A DNA stretch of 64,000 nucleotides, from NCBI RefSeq assembly GCF_002858865.1, contig NZ_PJRR01000008.1, forward strand, positions 161,854 to 225,853, given 5' to 3'. Of the stretch, positions 1-8,281 are shown one piece after another. The position numbers were made by a program, and so were the translations under genes. The notes beneath the pieces were generated by a model. That model made no database searches and was not told the DNA's origin. It saw only the letters and a list, made by a program, of their open reading frames with translations. The first letter of the stretch is position 1. Every line of letters begins with the position of its first letter. This DNA is from Caulobacter vibrioides. GTDB lineage: Bacteria > Pseudomonadota > Alphaproteobacteria > Caulobacterales > Caulobacteraceae.

Positions 1-816
1 GGCGTCGTAGTCCGGCCAGCTGGCCATGCCCAGGATCTCGCCGGTATGGACGTTGGTCACCAGACCCACCGCGCCCTTGGGCGTGAACTCCTCGGCGGCC
101 TTGCGAAGCTCGTCCTCGAGCGCGGCCTGCACACGCACGTCGATCGACAGCTGGGTGGGCCCACCCTCGCCGCCGGCGGCCTTGCGGATCGGGTCGTCCA
201 GGGCGCGCTCGGCGCCGGCCAAGCCCTTGCCCCCGCTGTCGACGAAGCCGATCAGGTGCGCGGCCGTCGGCCCCAGCGGATACATCCGCCGCTCCTGCTC
301 CTCGAACGTCACACCCGGCAGGCCCAGATTGAAGATGGCGTCCTTTTCGTCCGGCGTCAGACCGCCCAGAACAAAGGCGCGGTGATCGCCGAACACGGCC
401 TTGTCGAGCCGCTTGGCCGGAACCTGCGGCAGCGCCCGGCCCAGGGCCGCGCGGGTTTCCTTGGCGTCCCAGACCTCGCGCGGATCGACGTAAAGCGCGT
501 AATGCGCCAGATCCACGGCCAGCAGCTTGCCGTTCCGGTCGACGACATCGCCCCGCGCGCCTTCGACGCCCTGGGCATAGCCGCCCCCCTGCCCGGCGCG
601 CGAGAACAACGCCGACCAGCCCGCGCCAAGGCTCACCCCGACAAAGCAGAAGCCGAAAAAGCCCATGACCAGGAAGATGCGGATCCGCGTGTCGTCTTCA
701 GGCCGCGCGGCGGCGCGCGAGCGCTCAAAGGCGTGCTCCAACCGCCAGACACGCTCCACCACCCAGCGCCAGAGCGGGGAGTGAACGCCGCCGGGACCCA
801 GGTTCGAGAGGCTCAT
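1..816 (-). CDS. ftsI: FtsI, division transpeptidase (class B PBP), N-terminal part
   Basis: Septal peptidoglycan transpeptidase; only the first 272 codons are inside the window. Translation of the minus strand from the ATG at 816 gives a basic cytoplasmic tail, a membrane anchor at about residues 46-66, then the class B PBP dimerisation-domain signature RGDVVDRNGKLLA (88-100), followed by the pedestal region. The catalytic SxxK serine lies beyond the edge. The ATG overlaps the ftsL stop codon (ATGA), so translation is probably coupled. Position after mraZ-rsmH-ftsL is the standard division-cluster order and supports FtsI over another class B PBP. No internal stop is seen. Confidence 0.95.
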   Translation of the reverse strand, partial: MSLSNLGPGGVHSPLWRWVVERVWRLEHAFERSRAAARPEDDTRIRIFLVMGFFGFCFVGVSLGAGWSALFSRAGQGGGYAQGVEGARGDVVDRNGKLLAVDLAHYALYVDPREVWDAKETRAALGRALPQVPAKRLDKAVFGDHRAFVLGGLTPDEKDAIFNLGLPGVTFEEQERRMYPLGPTAAHLIGFVDSGGKGLAGAERALDDPIRKAAGGEGGPTQLSIDVRVQAALEDELRKAAEEFTPKGAVGLVTNVHTGEILGMASWPDYDA

Positions 817-1256
817 CGCAACGCCCCCTGGACTTGAGGCGGCGGCGGCAAGGCGTCATCCGGCAAGACTTCGGGCGCATCGGCGGCCAGCGCCTCAGGC
901 GCAACCGGGGCTGCGGCGATGGGCGTCTTGGGCAGTTCGCGACGACGCGCCACGTCAATGAGAGCGTCTTCGGTGATCTCGCGATCAGGCGCGATCGGCT
1001 TCAGCTGCATCATCCGCGCCAGCTGTTCGATGCGGCGCGGCTGTTCGAGGTGCGCGACCTCGGCCTCCAGCAGGCGCTTGCGGGCGGCCTCCTCCTCGAT
1101 CTCCTGTTCGATGCGGGCGATCTCCTGGCGCTCGCGACCGGCGAAGGTCTTGGCCAGGTAGACGCCCGTGACCAGGCTCAGCAGGATGCACAGACCGACC
1201 ACCTCGACGACCCGGAAACCCCGGACCCGGCGATTGAAGACGCCAGCCGCCGTCAC
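813..1256 (-). CDS. ftsL: FtsL, division septum protein
   Basis: Small bitopic division protein that works with FtsB and FtsQ to activate FtsW/FtsI at the septum. The 147-residue product has a short basic cytoplasmic tail, one membrane segment (about 16-35), then a Glu/Arg-rich heptad stretch (about 40-80) expected to form the periplasmic coiled coil. A Pro/Ala-rich C-terminal tail follows, as in Caulobacter FtsL. Sequence conservation of FtsL is low, so the call rests on topology and on its place between rsmH and ftsI, overlapping both by 4 nt. Confidence 0.9.
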   Translation of the reverse strand: MTAAGVFNRRVRGFRVVEVVGLCILLSLVTGVYLAKTFAGRERQEIARIEQEIEEEAARKRLLEAEVAHLEQPRRIEQLARMMQLKPIAPDREITEDALIDVARRRELPKTPIAAAPVAPEALAADAPEVLPDDALPPPPQVQGALR

Positions 1257-2188
1257 GCCGAAGCCTCCCAGACCGGAGCGTCGGTGCGGACGGCCGCGCG
1301 CAGCTTCGAGGAGCGCGCGCGCGGATTGACGGCCAGCTCGGCTTCGCTCGGCGCAATGGCCTTGTTGGAGATCAGCTGAAAGCTGGGCGCGGCGCCCGCT
1401 GCCACGGGCGGCGCGTGGCGCGATCCGCCCGGCGTCTTGCCCGCCCGCTCGGCCAGGAAGGCCTTGACGATGCGATCTTCGAGCGAATGGAACGTGACGA
1501 CCACCAGGCGACCGCCCGGCTTCAGCACACGCTCAGCGGCGGCGAGTCCGGCCTCCAGTTCGCCGAGCTCGTCGTTCACTGCGATCCGCAAGCCCTGGAA
1601 CGAGCGCGTGGCCGGATGGACCTTGGCGCCCTTGCGCCCGCCGACGGCGCGCTCGATCACCTCGGCCAGGTCCAGGGTGCGCTCGAACGGACGCTCCTCG
1701 CGGCGACGGAGGATGAAGCTGGCGATGCGGCGCGAGGCGTGCTCCTCGCCATAGACATAGAGGATCTTGGCCAGCTCGGCGTGATCCAGGGTGTTGACCA
1801 GATCAGCGGCGGTCGGACCCGTATCGCCCATCCGCATGTCCAGCGGCCCGTCGCGCATGAACGAAAAGCCGCGCTCGGCCTGGTCCAGCTGCATGGACGA
1901 GACGCCCAGATCCAGCATCACGCCCTCGACGCTCTCTGGCCCAAGCTCGTCGAGCATTTCGGAAAATCGGGCCTGCACCAGGCGGAAGCGGTCGGCCGGC
2001 AAGTTCGCGGCGAACTGGCGGACGGTCGGGTCACGATCGAAGGCCACGACAGAGGCGCCGGTCGGCAGCACCGCGCGGGTGTAGCCGCCCGCGCCGAAGG
2101 TGCCGTCGACGACGACGTCACCGGGCTTGGCGTCCAGCGCCTCGACCACCTCGTCGAGCAGGACCGAGATGTGCGGCGCGGCGCTCAC
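1253..2188 (-). CDS. rsmH: RsmH, 16S rRNA (cytosine-1402-N4) methyltransferase
   Basis: Methylates N4 of C1402 in the ribosomal P site using S-adenosylmethionine (formerly MraW). The 311-residue protein begins with the family start [18 protein letters not shown] and has the SAM-binding loop [10 protein letters not shown] near residue 28, [10 protein letters not shown] in the middle, and the C-terminal [16 protein letters not shown] block. Length is typical. It overlaps mraZ upstream and ftsL downstream by 4 nt each, which fits a single mraZ-rsmH-ftsL-ftsI transcript. Confidence 0.97.
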   Translation of the reverse strand: MSAAPHISVLLDEVVEALDAKPGDVVVDGTFGAGGYTRAVLPTGASVVAFDRDPTVRQFAANLPADRFRLVQARFSEMLDELGPESVEGVMLDLGVSSMQLDQAERGFSFMRDGPLDMRMGDTGPTAADLVNTLDHAELAKILYVYGEEHASRRIASFILRRREERPFERTLDLAEVIERAVGGRKGAKVHPATRSFQGLRIAVNDELGELEAGLAAAERVLKPGGRLVVVTFHSLEDRIVKAFLAERAGKTPGGSRHAPPVAAGAAPSFQLISNKAIAPSEAELAVNPRARSSKLRAAVRTDAPVWEASA

Positions 2189-2655
2189 GCCGCCCCGCCC
2201 GCGAACTTGGCCGCGCGCTGCTGGGCGCGCAGGGCCGCCAGACCTTCCCGCGCCAGATCACGCTGCTGCGCGCGATGGGCCTGGAAGGCCTCGCGCGACC
2301 AGATCTGAAAACGCTCACCCATCCCGACGACGGCCACCGAATCCGTAAGGCCGAACATGTCGCACAGTTGGTCGGGCAGCGTAATGCGACCAGCTGTATC
2401 AAAGGTCAGCTTGGCCATGCCGCCCAGGATGCTGGTCTCCAGCGCCGTGCGGGTGCGATCGCCGAACGGCATCTCCTCGATCACCGCCTGATAGCGATCA
2501 AACAGCGCCTTGCCGCCCGCCTCCAGGCAGTCGGCTTCGATCGAGGGGAAGCAGAAGATGCCGTCGAAGGGGCCCGAGACGGCCGCGCGGAATTCCTGCG
2601 GCACGACGATGCGCCGCTTGCTGTCGAGCTGTTTCTCGAACGTCGAGAGAAACAC
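2185..2655 (-). CDS. mraZ: MraZ, transcriptional regulator of the division cluster
   Basis: First gene of the cluster; a ring-forming AbrB-fold DNA-binding protein that in E. coli represses its own promoter. The 156-residue product has the two SpoVT/AbrB-like repeats, one from [19 protein letters not shown] and the second around residues 78-125 ([14 protein letters not shown]). The start fits the family N-terminus. A set of TGGGN direct repeats 65-90 nt upstream looks like its operator. Confidence 0.96.
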   Translation of the reverse strand: MFLSTFEKQLDSKRRIVVPQEFRAAVSGPFDGIFCFPSIEADCLEAGGKALFDRYQAVIEEMPFGDRTRTALETSILGGMAKLTFDTAGRITLPDQLCDMFGLTDSVAVVGMGERFQIWSREAFQAHRAQQRDLAREGLAALRAQQRAAKFAGGAA

Positions 2656-2719
2656 TGAAGCTTAAACCCCGCCAAACCCGCGCCGGTCAGCGAGCCACCA
2701 CTCTCGCCCCGACGAGAAT

Positions 2720-2744
2720 TGGGTTAACATGGGATGAACTGGGA
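2720..2744. promoter_or_regulatory. Putative MraZ operator: three TGGGN direct repeats
   Basis: Three pentamers TGGGT, TGGGA and TGGGA start at 2720, 2730 and 2740, each separated by 5 nt (10-bp periodicity). This is the arrangement reported for the E. coli MraZ operator (TGGGN repeats with 5-nt spacers). They lie 65-90 nt upstream of the mraZ ATG and read on the strand opposite to mraZ. I infer the mraZ promoter is in or next to this stretch but cannot place -35/-10 elements reliably. Confidence 0.65.
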
Positions 2745-2894
2745 TACAATGACACCAGGGGCCATTTCATCGGGATTTCAAAGATGTCACACCCCTTGCT
2801 CACGGCGCGCGAAAGTTAATCCACAGAACATACACAGAACTCGTGAGTGAACGGGGCGCGCGGTGTCAGTTGAGCCCGTGGCTGGCGCAGGGAA

Positions 2895-3011
2895 AATCCT
2901 CTCCCCGTGGGAGAGGTGTCGGCGAAGCCGACAGAGAGGGGATAGGCGGGCGCGCGAAGCCCTTCCCCCTCCGGTCGCTTCGCGACCACCTCCCCCGCTG
3001 GGGGGAGGATT
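2895..3011. repeat. Family A palindromic intergenic repeat, copy 1
   Basis: About 117 bp with imperfect inverted ends: ATCCTCTCCCCGTGGGAG at one side and CTCCCCCGCTGGGGGGAGGA at the other, with an internal GGTGTCGGC arm and a purine/pyrimidine-rich centre. Related copies occur at 11284, 43486, 54302 and 56721. This one lies between mraZ and rnpB, directly beyond the rnpB 3' end, so it may also act in 3' processing or termination. The rest of 2656-3014 holds only the mraZ upstream region. Confidence 0.75.
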
Positions 3012-3014
3012 TAG

Positions 3015-3401
3015 ACGGACCAGATGATCTGTAAGCCGGGTTCTGTTCCGCCCCCGAAAGGACGGCGACGATCATTCCTCTAGGCCGGCCATTGCTGGAC
3101 GGCTCTCGCGACCTACCCGGATCCTCTCAGCCAGTGACGGCCTAGTCGACGCGAGGCCGACGCGGGATCCCTATTCGGTCTTGCTCCAGGCGGGGCTTGC
3201 CATGCCGTCCCTGTCACCAGGTCCGCGGTGGGCTTTTACCCCACCCTTTCACCCTTCCCGCCCCGTAGGGAGGAGGTTTGCTTTCTGTGGCGCTATCCCT
3301 GGGATCGCTCCCGGTGGGCGTTACCCACCGCCTTGTCACCGTGGAGCCCGGACTTTCCTCGGCGTCCGAAGACGACGCGACCGCCCGATCATCTGGTCCG
3401 G
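3015..3401 (-). ncRNA. rnpB: RNase P RNA (class A)
   Basis: Catalytic RNA that trims the 5' ends of tRNA precursors. Read on the minus strand it contains the near-invariant 5' core GAGGAAAGTCCGGGCTCC (about 3345-3364) and the 3' core ACAGAACCCGGCTTACAG (near 3030-3048). The ends pair in a 13-bp P1 helix: 3388-3400 against 3016-3028. Length of about 386 nt is normal for a bacterial A-type molecule. Open reading frames crossing the region on either strand are incidental. End positions are set from P1 and are good to a few bases. Confidence 0.95.
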
Positions 3402-3478
3402 GACGGTGTTTGACCGGGGATCGGGCGCAGGTCAATGTTTCATCCGTCCTCCCCGGACAAGTGGCGGCGAAGCGCCCT

Positions 3479-4399
3479 TCACCGGAGCCTTTCGCGCTCC
3501 AAGCGCCGCAAGCGCGGGAGGTCGGACCGCATTTCCTGGATCAGCCAAAGCATGAAGGCCTGCACCGTGGCGCTGGCGCGATCTTCCTTGCGGCAAACGA
3601 CAAAATAGCCCCCCGCATCGACCGGGGGATGCTTCAGGGGCGCGACCAGCTGATTGGCGTTCGGCGCATCGAGCACCAGCGGCAACAGCCCCAGAAGCAC
3701 GCCGCGCCCTTGGGCTGCGGCGTCAATCGCAGACGGGACATTGTCGAAGGTCAGCGTGCGCCCAGGCTTCAGGCCCTTGCAACCGACCGCTTCGAACCAT
3801 TCAGGCCAGCCGGCTCGGCCGACGCTGAGGTCGATCACGTTGGCGCCGGCCAGATCCGCCGGCGCGCGCACGGCCTGCGCCACCTCGGGCGTGCACAGCG
3901 GCGTGGCGCGCAGATCCAGCAGCTTGCGCCCGAACAGGCCCGGGGTGACGGCCGCGACATTGCGGATGGCGACATCGGCCTCGCCCTTCTCCAGGTCCAC
4001 CACTCGCGCGTCGGTGTCGATCGACAGGGAAAGGTCCGGGTGCAGCGCTTCGAAGCGCGCCAAGCGGGGCACGAGCCAGACATTGGTGAACAGCGGCAGC
4101 GCCGCGATGCGCAGCCTTGTCGAGACGGACTGTCGTTTGGCCTGGCTAAGCGCCGTGTCGATGTCGAAGAAGGCTTGAGACAGTCGCGCGCTCAGGGTCT
4201 CGCCCAGCGGGGTCAGGCGCACTTGCCGGACCTGGCGAACGAACAGGGGCGCGCCGACCCAAGCCTCGACGGCCCGCACCTGGTGGCTGACCGCCGAGGG
4301 CGTCAGACCCAGCTCCAGGCCCGCATCCCGAAAACTCTGCCGCCGCGCCGCTGCGGCGAAGGTGCGTAGGGCGGCGAAACTGGGGGCGTCGCGCTTCAT
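3479..4399 (-). CDS. LysR-family transcriptional regulator (GcvA-like)
   Basis: 306 residues. An N-terminal winged helix-turn-helix (about 6-65) carries the LysR signature FAAAARRQSFRDAGLELGLTPSAVSHQV, followed by a type 2 periplasmic-binding-like effector domain (about 90-290). Paralogues of this type (GcvA/AmpR-like) regulate a neighbouring divergent gene. Here the divergent partner is the DUF4267 and alpha/beta hydrolase pair, with an 87-nt gap that would hold both promoters. The effector is unknown. Confidence 0.93.
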   Translation of the reverse strand: MKRDAPSFAALRTFAAAARRQSFRDAGLELGLTPSAVSHQVRAVEAWVGAPLFVRQVRQVRLTPLGETLSARLSQAFFDIDTALSQAKRQSVSTRLRIAALPLFTNVWLVPRLARFEALHPDLSLSIDTDARVVDLEKGEADVAIRNVAAVTPGLFGRKLLDLRATPLCTPEVAQAVRAPADLAGANVIDLSVGRAGWPEWFEAVGCKGLKPGRTLTFDNVPSAIDAAAQGRGVLLGLLPLVLDAPNANQLVAPLKHPPVDAGGYFVVCRKEDRASATVQAFMLWLIQEMRSDLPRLRRLERERLR

Positions 4400-4486
4400 A
4401 GATGAAACTCATTCACCTATCCGCCCTCAAACTCAAGCGTCCAGGCTTGGGTCGGCCAGCTAGTCTCCTCGTCCAGAGGAGACATC

Positions 4487-4912
4487 ATGACCTTACCACC
4501 ACCCCCGCCCAGTCGACCCGTACTGCGGACATTCGGCTTTTGGCTGTCGGTTCCGCTGGCGCTTCTGCAAGCCGTGAACGTGGCGCGCGCGCTGTCCGAT
4601 CCGACGGGCTTCGCCACCTATTATGGCGTGCCGGTCGACGGCGCGGACGCCATCGCCTGGGTGCAGGTCTACGCCCTGCGGACCGCCTTCGTGGCGGCGC
4701 TGGTGGCGATCTTCCTGGTCCGGCGAGATCTTCGTGCGCTCTTTTGGATCGCGATTGCGGCGCTCATCCTGCCCTTGGGCGATGCGTGGCTGACCCATCA
4801 GGCCGGCGCAGCGTTCTCTATCGTGGCGCGCCATCTGGCGACGGCGGGATACTTGGCCCTGACGTGCTTTGCGCTGTTCGTCGCCCATCGCAACGCGACG
4901 CGCGCCGCATGA
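4487..4912 (+). CDS. Small four-helix membrane protein, DUF4267-like
   Basis: 141 residues with four predicted membrane segments (roughly 17-34, 58-77, 82-100, 112-133) and the pattern YYGVPV followed by a conserved Arg at the start of the second helix, as I recall for DUF4267 proteins. Function is unknown. The start is well supported by AGAGGAGAC just upstream. It overlaps the hydrolase that follows by ATGA, so the two are co-translated, and both are divergent from the LysR gene, their probable regulator. Confidence 0.75.
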   Translation: MTLPPPPPSRPVLRTFGFWLSVPLALLQAVNVARALSDPTGFATYYGVPVDGADAIAWVQVYALRTAFVAALVAIFLVRRDLRALFWIAIAALILPLGDAWLTHQAGAAFSIVARHLATAGYLALTCFALFVAHRNATRAA

Positions 4913-5829
4913 CCGGGAAGCTCAATCGCCTGGCCACGCGCCTGGACACGGCGGGCGCCGTCGGGCGCATGCGCCGGCATCGTGAAGGCTGGCCGGCTCG
5001 CGCCTCCGAAGGGGTCGCCTTCTTCCAATCGCCCAAGGTGCAGTATCGCTATCGCGAAGCCGGAACGGGTCCGACGATCGTCTTCAGCGTCGATCCGCCG
5101 ATGACGCTTGAAGTCTATGACGCCCTGATCGCGACGTTCGCGCCGCGCTTTCGCGTGATCGCCTTCGAGCTGCCGGCAATGGGCTTCTCGGCGGCCGCCG
5201 AGGACTATCGCTTCGGGTTTCGCGAAACCCATGACGACCTGGCGATCTTCCTGAGGGCTGTCGCAGGCCCCCGCGCCATCCTGGCGTTCTCCTGCGTCGC
5301 CGGTCATGCCGCTGTCGATATCGCCGCGCGCCATCCCGACCTCGTTTCCTGCCTGACCTTGCTGCAGGCCGGCGATGTCGCCGCTTTCACGGTCTGGAAG
5401 GCCGCCCGCGATCCCAAGGGCGTCCTGGCGACGCCGATCCTGGGCCATGTCGCGATGCGCCGCATGGCGCCCAAACGCATGCCGGCCTGGTACGCGCTCT
5501 CGGTGGGCAAGGCGGATATGATCAGCGAGCTGTGCCGGTGCGCCGAGCGCTCGTTCCAGCACGGCGCCCAATGGTCGCTCGCCAGCGCCTACCAGTGCTA
5601 CATGGATCCCGCCGTCGAACTGCCGCGGCCCAACCAGCCCCTGCTTTCGATCTGGGGCGGCGCTGATTTCTCCCACCCCGCCGGCAATGAGCATTCCATC
5701 CGGAGGCTTCGTCCGGATGCGGTCTGCGTGACGTTTGACGATCTGGGTCACACGCCCGAGCTTGAAGATCCGATACGGGTCTTCGACGCCATTGTTCGCT
5801 TTTGTGAGGCGCCCCAGACCCGTCCATGA
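4909..5829 (+). CDS. Alpha/beta hydrolase with atypical nucleophile elbow
   Basis: 306 residues from the ATG that overlaps the upstream stop; a longer frame exists 5' but runs antiparallel or out of frame with the neighbours. Alpha/beta hydrolase features: strand TIVFSVDP, the turn FELPAMGFSA, candidate acid in SIWGGADFS, and catalytic His in DDLGHTPE. The nucleophile elbow reads LAFSCVAGHAA, not GxSxG, so the nucleophile could be Ser or Cys, or the enzyme could be inactive. No signal peptide. Substrate not predictable. Confidence 0.85.
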   Translation: MTGKLNRLATRLDTAGAVGRMRRHREGWPARASEGVAFFQSPKVQYRYREAGTGPTIVFSVDPPMTLEVYDALIATFAPRFRVIAFELPAMGFSAAAEDYRFGFRETHDDLAIFLRAVAGPRAILAFSCVAGHAAVDIAARHPDLVSCLTLLQAGDVAAFTVWKAARDPKGVLATPILGHVAMRRMAPKRMPAWYALSVGKADMISELCRCAERSFQHGAQWSLASAYQCYMDPAVELPRPNQPLLSIWGGADFSHPAGNEHSIRRLRPDAVCVTFDDLGHTPELEDPIRVFDAIVRFCEAPQTRP

Positions 5830-5854
5830 GGCGAGAGACGCTGGGCGCTGCGCC

Positions 5855-6466
5855 TCAGCGCTCCACCCCGACCTCGCGCATCAGCCCCGCGATCGGATGC
5901 TCGCCCAGCCCCTTGGCCGCGCCCAGGCGATCGCTGTCGGCCTTGTTCTGCGAGAGCTTGAAGGTCCCCTGCAGGCGCTCGACGAACAGGCGTCCGCCCT
6001 GGATACCGCGCAGCAGGGCCTCGAACTTGCCGGGCTTCATCTTGTGGCGGGTCCAGGGGGCCTTGGGTGCAAGACGAGCCTCCTCCTGGGCCGACAGGTC
6101 GTCGAGCAGCGCGATCAGCTCGGCCTCGTTCAGCGGCGCCACCGAGCCCTCGGCCTCGACGGAGAGATAGTTCCAGGTCGGCACCTGATCAGGGCTCTCG
6201 TACCAGTCGGGGCTGACATAGGCGTCGGGGCCGGTCGCCAGGGCGATGGCCGGAAAGCCTTGCGTCAGGTACGGCGTCAGGACGTTGCCGCGCGACAGGT
6301 GGAAGTCGAGCGCGATCTCGCCGTCCAGCTCGCGGATCACGATCGGCGATTGGGCCACGAACGGCCGGCCGCCCACGGAGGCGGCGATGGTCACGAACGG
6401 ATGGGCCCGCAGGAAATCGAGCAGGACCGCGCGGTCCTCGACGCGGAAAGCCGGGGCCGGATGCAT
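5855..6466 (-). CDS. FMN-binding PaiB-like protein
   Basis: 203 residues of the PaiB/FMN-binding split-barrel family, named for B. subtilis PaiB, a negative regulator of sporulation and protease genes. Family marks are HPFVTIAA near the N-terminus, HLSRGNVL in the centre, YVSPDWYE and VPTWNYLSVEAEG (flavin and dimer contacts), and a C-terminal LSQNK motif. Its ATG overlaps the stop of the amidase gene upstream, giving an operon EamA transporter, amidase, PaiB. Whether this protein regulates transcription here is unknown; the family has no classical HTH. Confidence 0.88.
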   Translation of the reverse strand: MHPAPAFRVEDRAVLLDFLRAHPFVTIAASVGGRPFVAQSPIVIRELDGEIALDFHLSRGNVLTPYLTQGFPAIALATGPDAYVSPDWYESPDQVPTWNYLSVEAEGSVAPLNEAELIALLDDLSAQEEARLAPKAPWTRHKMKPGKFEALLRGIQGGRLFVERLQGTFKLSQNKADSDRLGAAKGLGEHPIAGLMREVGVER

Positions 6467-7194
6467 CAGTCGGCCGCCGCCCGCAGCAGGCCCACGAGGC
6501 GCGCCCGGGTCTCGCCGTCAGCGATACCGTCGAAGCGGCTCTGCAGCCAGTGGCGCTGGAAGGCGGAGACGACGGTGGTCGTCCATTCGTCGTACTGGCC
6601 GCTGGGCGCACAGTCGTAGCCCAAGCGCGTCAGCCCCGCCTGCAGCGCAAAGACGCCGGTCCCCTCCTCGCCCTGGCCCAGCGGCGCGCCGGGCGAGGGC
6701 GCAGGCTCGATCCACAGGCCATGGCCGCTTTCGGCGAGGCGCTTCCAGGGGAAAAGCTCGCCCGGATCGATCTTGCGGGCGGGCGCGACGTCGGAGTGGC
6801 CGAGAATACGGCTGTCGGGGATCATCCAGCGCGAGCGGATATCGGCCAAAAGGTTGATCACCGCGGCGATCTGGGCCTCCGGGAACGGGCGATAGCCGAA
6901 CTCGTGGCCGGGATTGACGATCTCGATCCCGACCGAGGCCGAGTTGATGTCCTTGACGCCCTTCCAGAAGGCCGCGCCGGCGTGCCAGGCCCGGCGTTCC
7001 TCGGCCACGAGGCGCACGATGCGGCCGTCCTCCTCGACGCAGTAGTGCGCGCTGACCTTGGCGTCCGGATCGCGCAGGCGCTCGATCGCCGCCTCGCCGG
7101 TCTCCATGCCCGTGTAGTGCAGGATCACCGTGTCGGGCACGGCCTTGCGGGCGTCGAAATTGGGCGACGGGGCCTCGATCAGGGACAGGCTCAT
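6466..7194 (-). CDS. N-acetylmuramoyl-L-alanine amidase, AmiD type
   Basis: 242 residues. The N-terminal amidase_2 domain (about 10-170) cleaves the MurNAc-L-Ala bond, with zinc ligands expected at H26 (VILHYTG) and in LGHSDVAPARKIDPG, plus AHYCVEEDGRI and NSASVGIEIVN. A C-terminal peptidoglycan-binding fold (about 180-235, GEEGTGVFALQAGLTRLGY) follows. This is the AmiD/AmpD arrangement. No signal peptide or lipobox is visible, so a role in cytoplasmic anhydro-muropeptide recycling (AmpD-like) is as likely as a periplasmic one. Overlaps both flanking genes by a few bases. Confidence 0.9.
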   Translation of the reverse strand: MSLSLIEAPSPNFDARKAVPDTVILHYTGMETGEAAIERLRDPDAKVSAHYCVEEDGRIVRLVAEERRAWHAGAAFWKGVKDINSASVGIEIVNPGHEFGYRPFPEAQIAAVINLLADIRSRWMIPDSRILGHSDVAPARKIDPGELFPWKRLAESGHGLWIEPAPSPGAPLGQGEEGTGVFALQAGLTRLGYDCAPSGQYDEWTTTVVSAFQRHWLQSRFDGIADGETRARLVGLLRAAAD

Positions 7195-8084
7195 TGCAGG
7201 CGGCTCCGCAGGGACGTCAGCAGGGGCATGACCTGATTCCGCCGCAGCGCGATGATCAGAACGCCCAGCAGCGCCAGGGCCGCGCCGATCCCCATCCGCA
7301 GATCGAAGTGGTCGTTGGTGACCACCACGCCCATGCCGATCGTGAAGAGCGGCGTCATCAGGGTCAGCGGCGCGATCAGATTGGCCTCATAGCGCTGGAT
7401 CAGGCCGTAATAGGCCGTATGGGCCAGGATCGAAACCACCACCGCCGAGAAGACCACCGCCGCGACGAACGGCCAGCCTGCGGCAAAGCCCGCCGCCACC
7501 TGCCCCGGCTCCATGAAGGCGCTCATCGCCGCCAGCGGCCAGACCGAGGAAAAGCCGACCCAGGCCTGGAACTGCAGCGGTTTGACGCCTTCGATCTGCT
7601 TCATCATCACCGCGCCCAGCGAACCGGTGAAGGCGGCCGCGACGATCAGCCAAAGGCCCGCCGACAGCTCGATGCCTTTGGGGCTCCACATCACCACCAC
7701 CGCGCCCAGCAAGGTGAGCGCGATGCCGAGGCCCCGGCGCCAGCGGATCTTCTCACCCAGGATCAGCACCGACAGCAGGGTCGTGAACGGCACCCCGACC
7801 TGGATCACCACCGAGGCGGCCGACGGCGAGGCGGTCTGGAAGCCCATGAACAGGAGGGCGAAATTGCCGCCGCCCATCAGAAGGCCGACCAGCACCATCC
7901 GCCAGGTCGGCCTGGGCGCGGGCAGCAGCCAGTGCAAGGTCAGCGCCGCCACCAGCGCAAAGCGCACGGCCGCATAGTACAGCGGCGGCACGCCCCAATG
8001 GGCGACCACCAGCTTGGAGATGATGTTGCTGCCCGCCCAGATCAGGCAGATCAGCACCAGAAGGCCAAAGTCGCGAAGGGACAT
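7191..8084 (-). CDS. EamA-family (DMT) transporter
   Basis: About 297 residues from the ATG at 8084 (MSLRDFGLLV), chosen because the in-frame N-terminal extension is hydrophilic and covers the divergent promoter. Ten membrane segments in two EamA repeats: WAGSNIISKLVV in the first and a second repeat after WSPKGIELSAG. The family exports or imports metabolites such as amino acids; the substrate is not inferable. First gene of the operon with the amidase and PaiB-like genes, divergent from the monooxygenase gene. Confidence 0.9.
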   Translation of the reverse strand: MSLRDFGLLVLICLIWAGSNIISKLVVAHWGVPPLYYAAVRFALVAALTLHWLLPAPRPTWRMVLVGLLMGGGNFALLFMGFQTASPSAASVVIQVGVPFTTLLSVLILGEKIRWRRGLGIALTLLGAVVVMWSPKGIELSAGLWLIVAAAFTGSLGAVMMKQIEGVKPLQFQAWVGFSSVWPLAAMSAFMEPGQVAAGFAAGWPFVAAVVFSAVVVSILAHTAYYGLIQRYEANLIAPLTLMTPLFTIGMGVVVTNDHFDLRMGIGAALALLGVLIIALRRNQVMPLLTSLRSRLQ

Positions 8085-8153
8085 GCAACACCGCTTAAGC
8101 CCCCGCCCCTTCCGTACGCAATCAAAACCCGCATCGCCGTCGACGGGTCCCGG

Positions 8154-8198
8154 TTGACGTTCGGTCAAAACGGTCGTTTGTTGGTGAACAGCGTTCAC
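8154..8198. promoter_or_regulatory. Two palindromes in the divergent promoter region
   Basis: Between the EamA gene and the monooxygenase gene lie TTGACGTTCGGTCAA (8154-8168; 5-bp arms, 5-nt centre) and GTGAACAGCGTTCAC (8184-8198; 6-bp arms, 3-nt centre). The second resembles operators of TetR-family repressors. No TetR gene is adjacent, so the binding protein is unknown. Confidence 0.5.
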
Positions 8199-8281
8199 AT
8201 AAGCCGCGTCGGGTCAACCGTCGGGCGCACGCGTTGGGACCACGCAAGCGCGCCGCGCTTGCCACAGGGGGCGGGACACAT

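Noticed and set aside
3181..3435. Open frames across rnpB on both strands
   Set aside because: They cover the conserved RNase P RNA core and lack protein features.
4402..4908. N-terminal extension of the alpha/beta hydrolase
   Set aside because: It lies wholly over the DUF4267 gene in another frame; the ATGA overlap start is the usual operon form.
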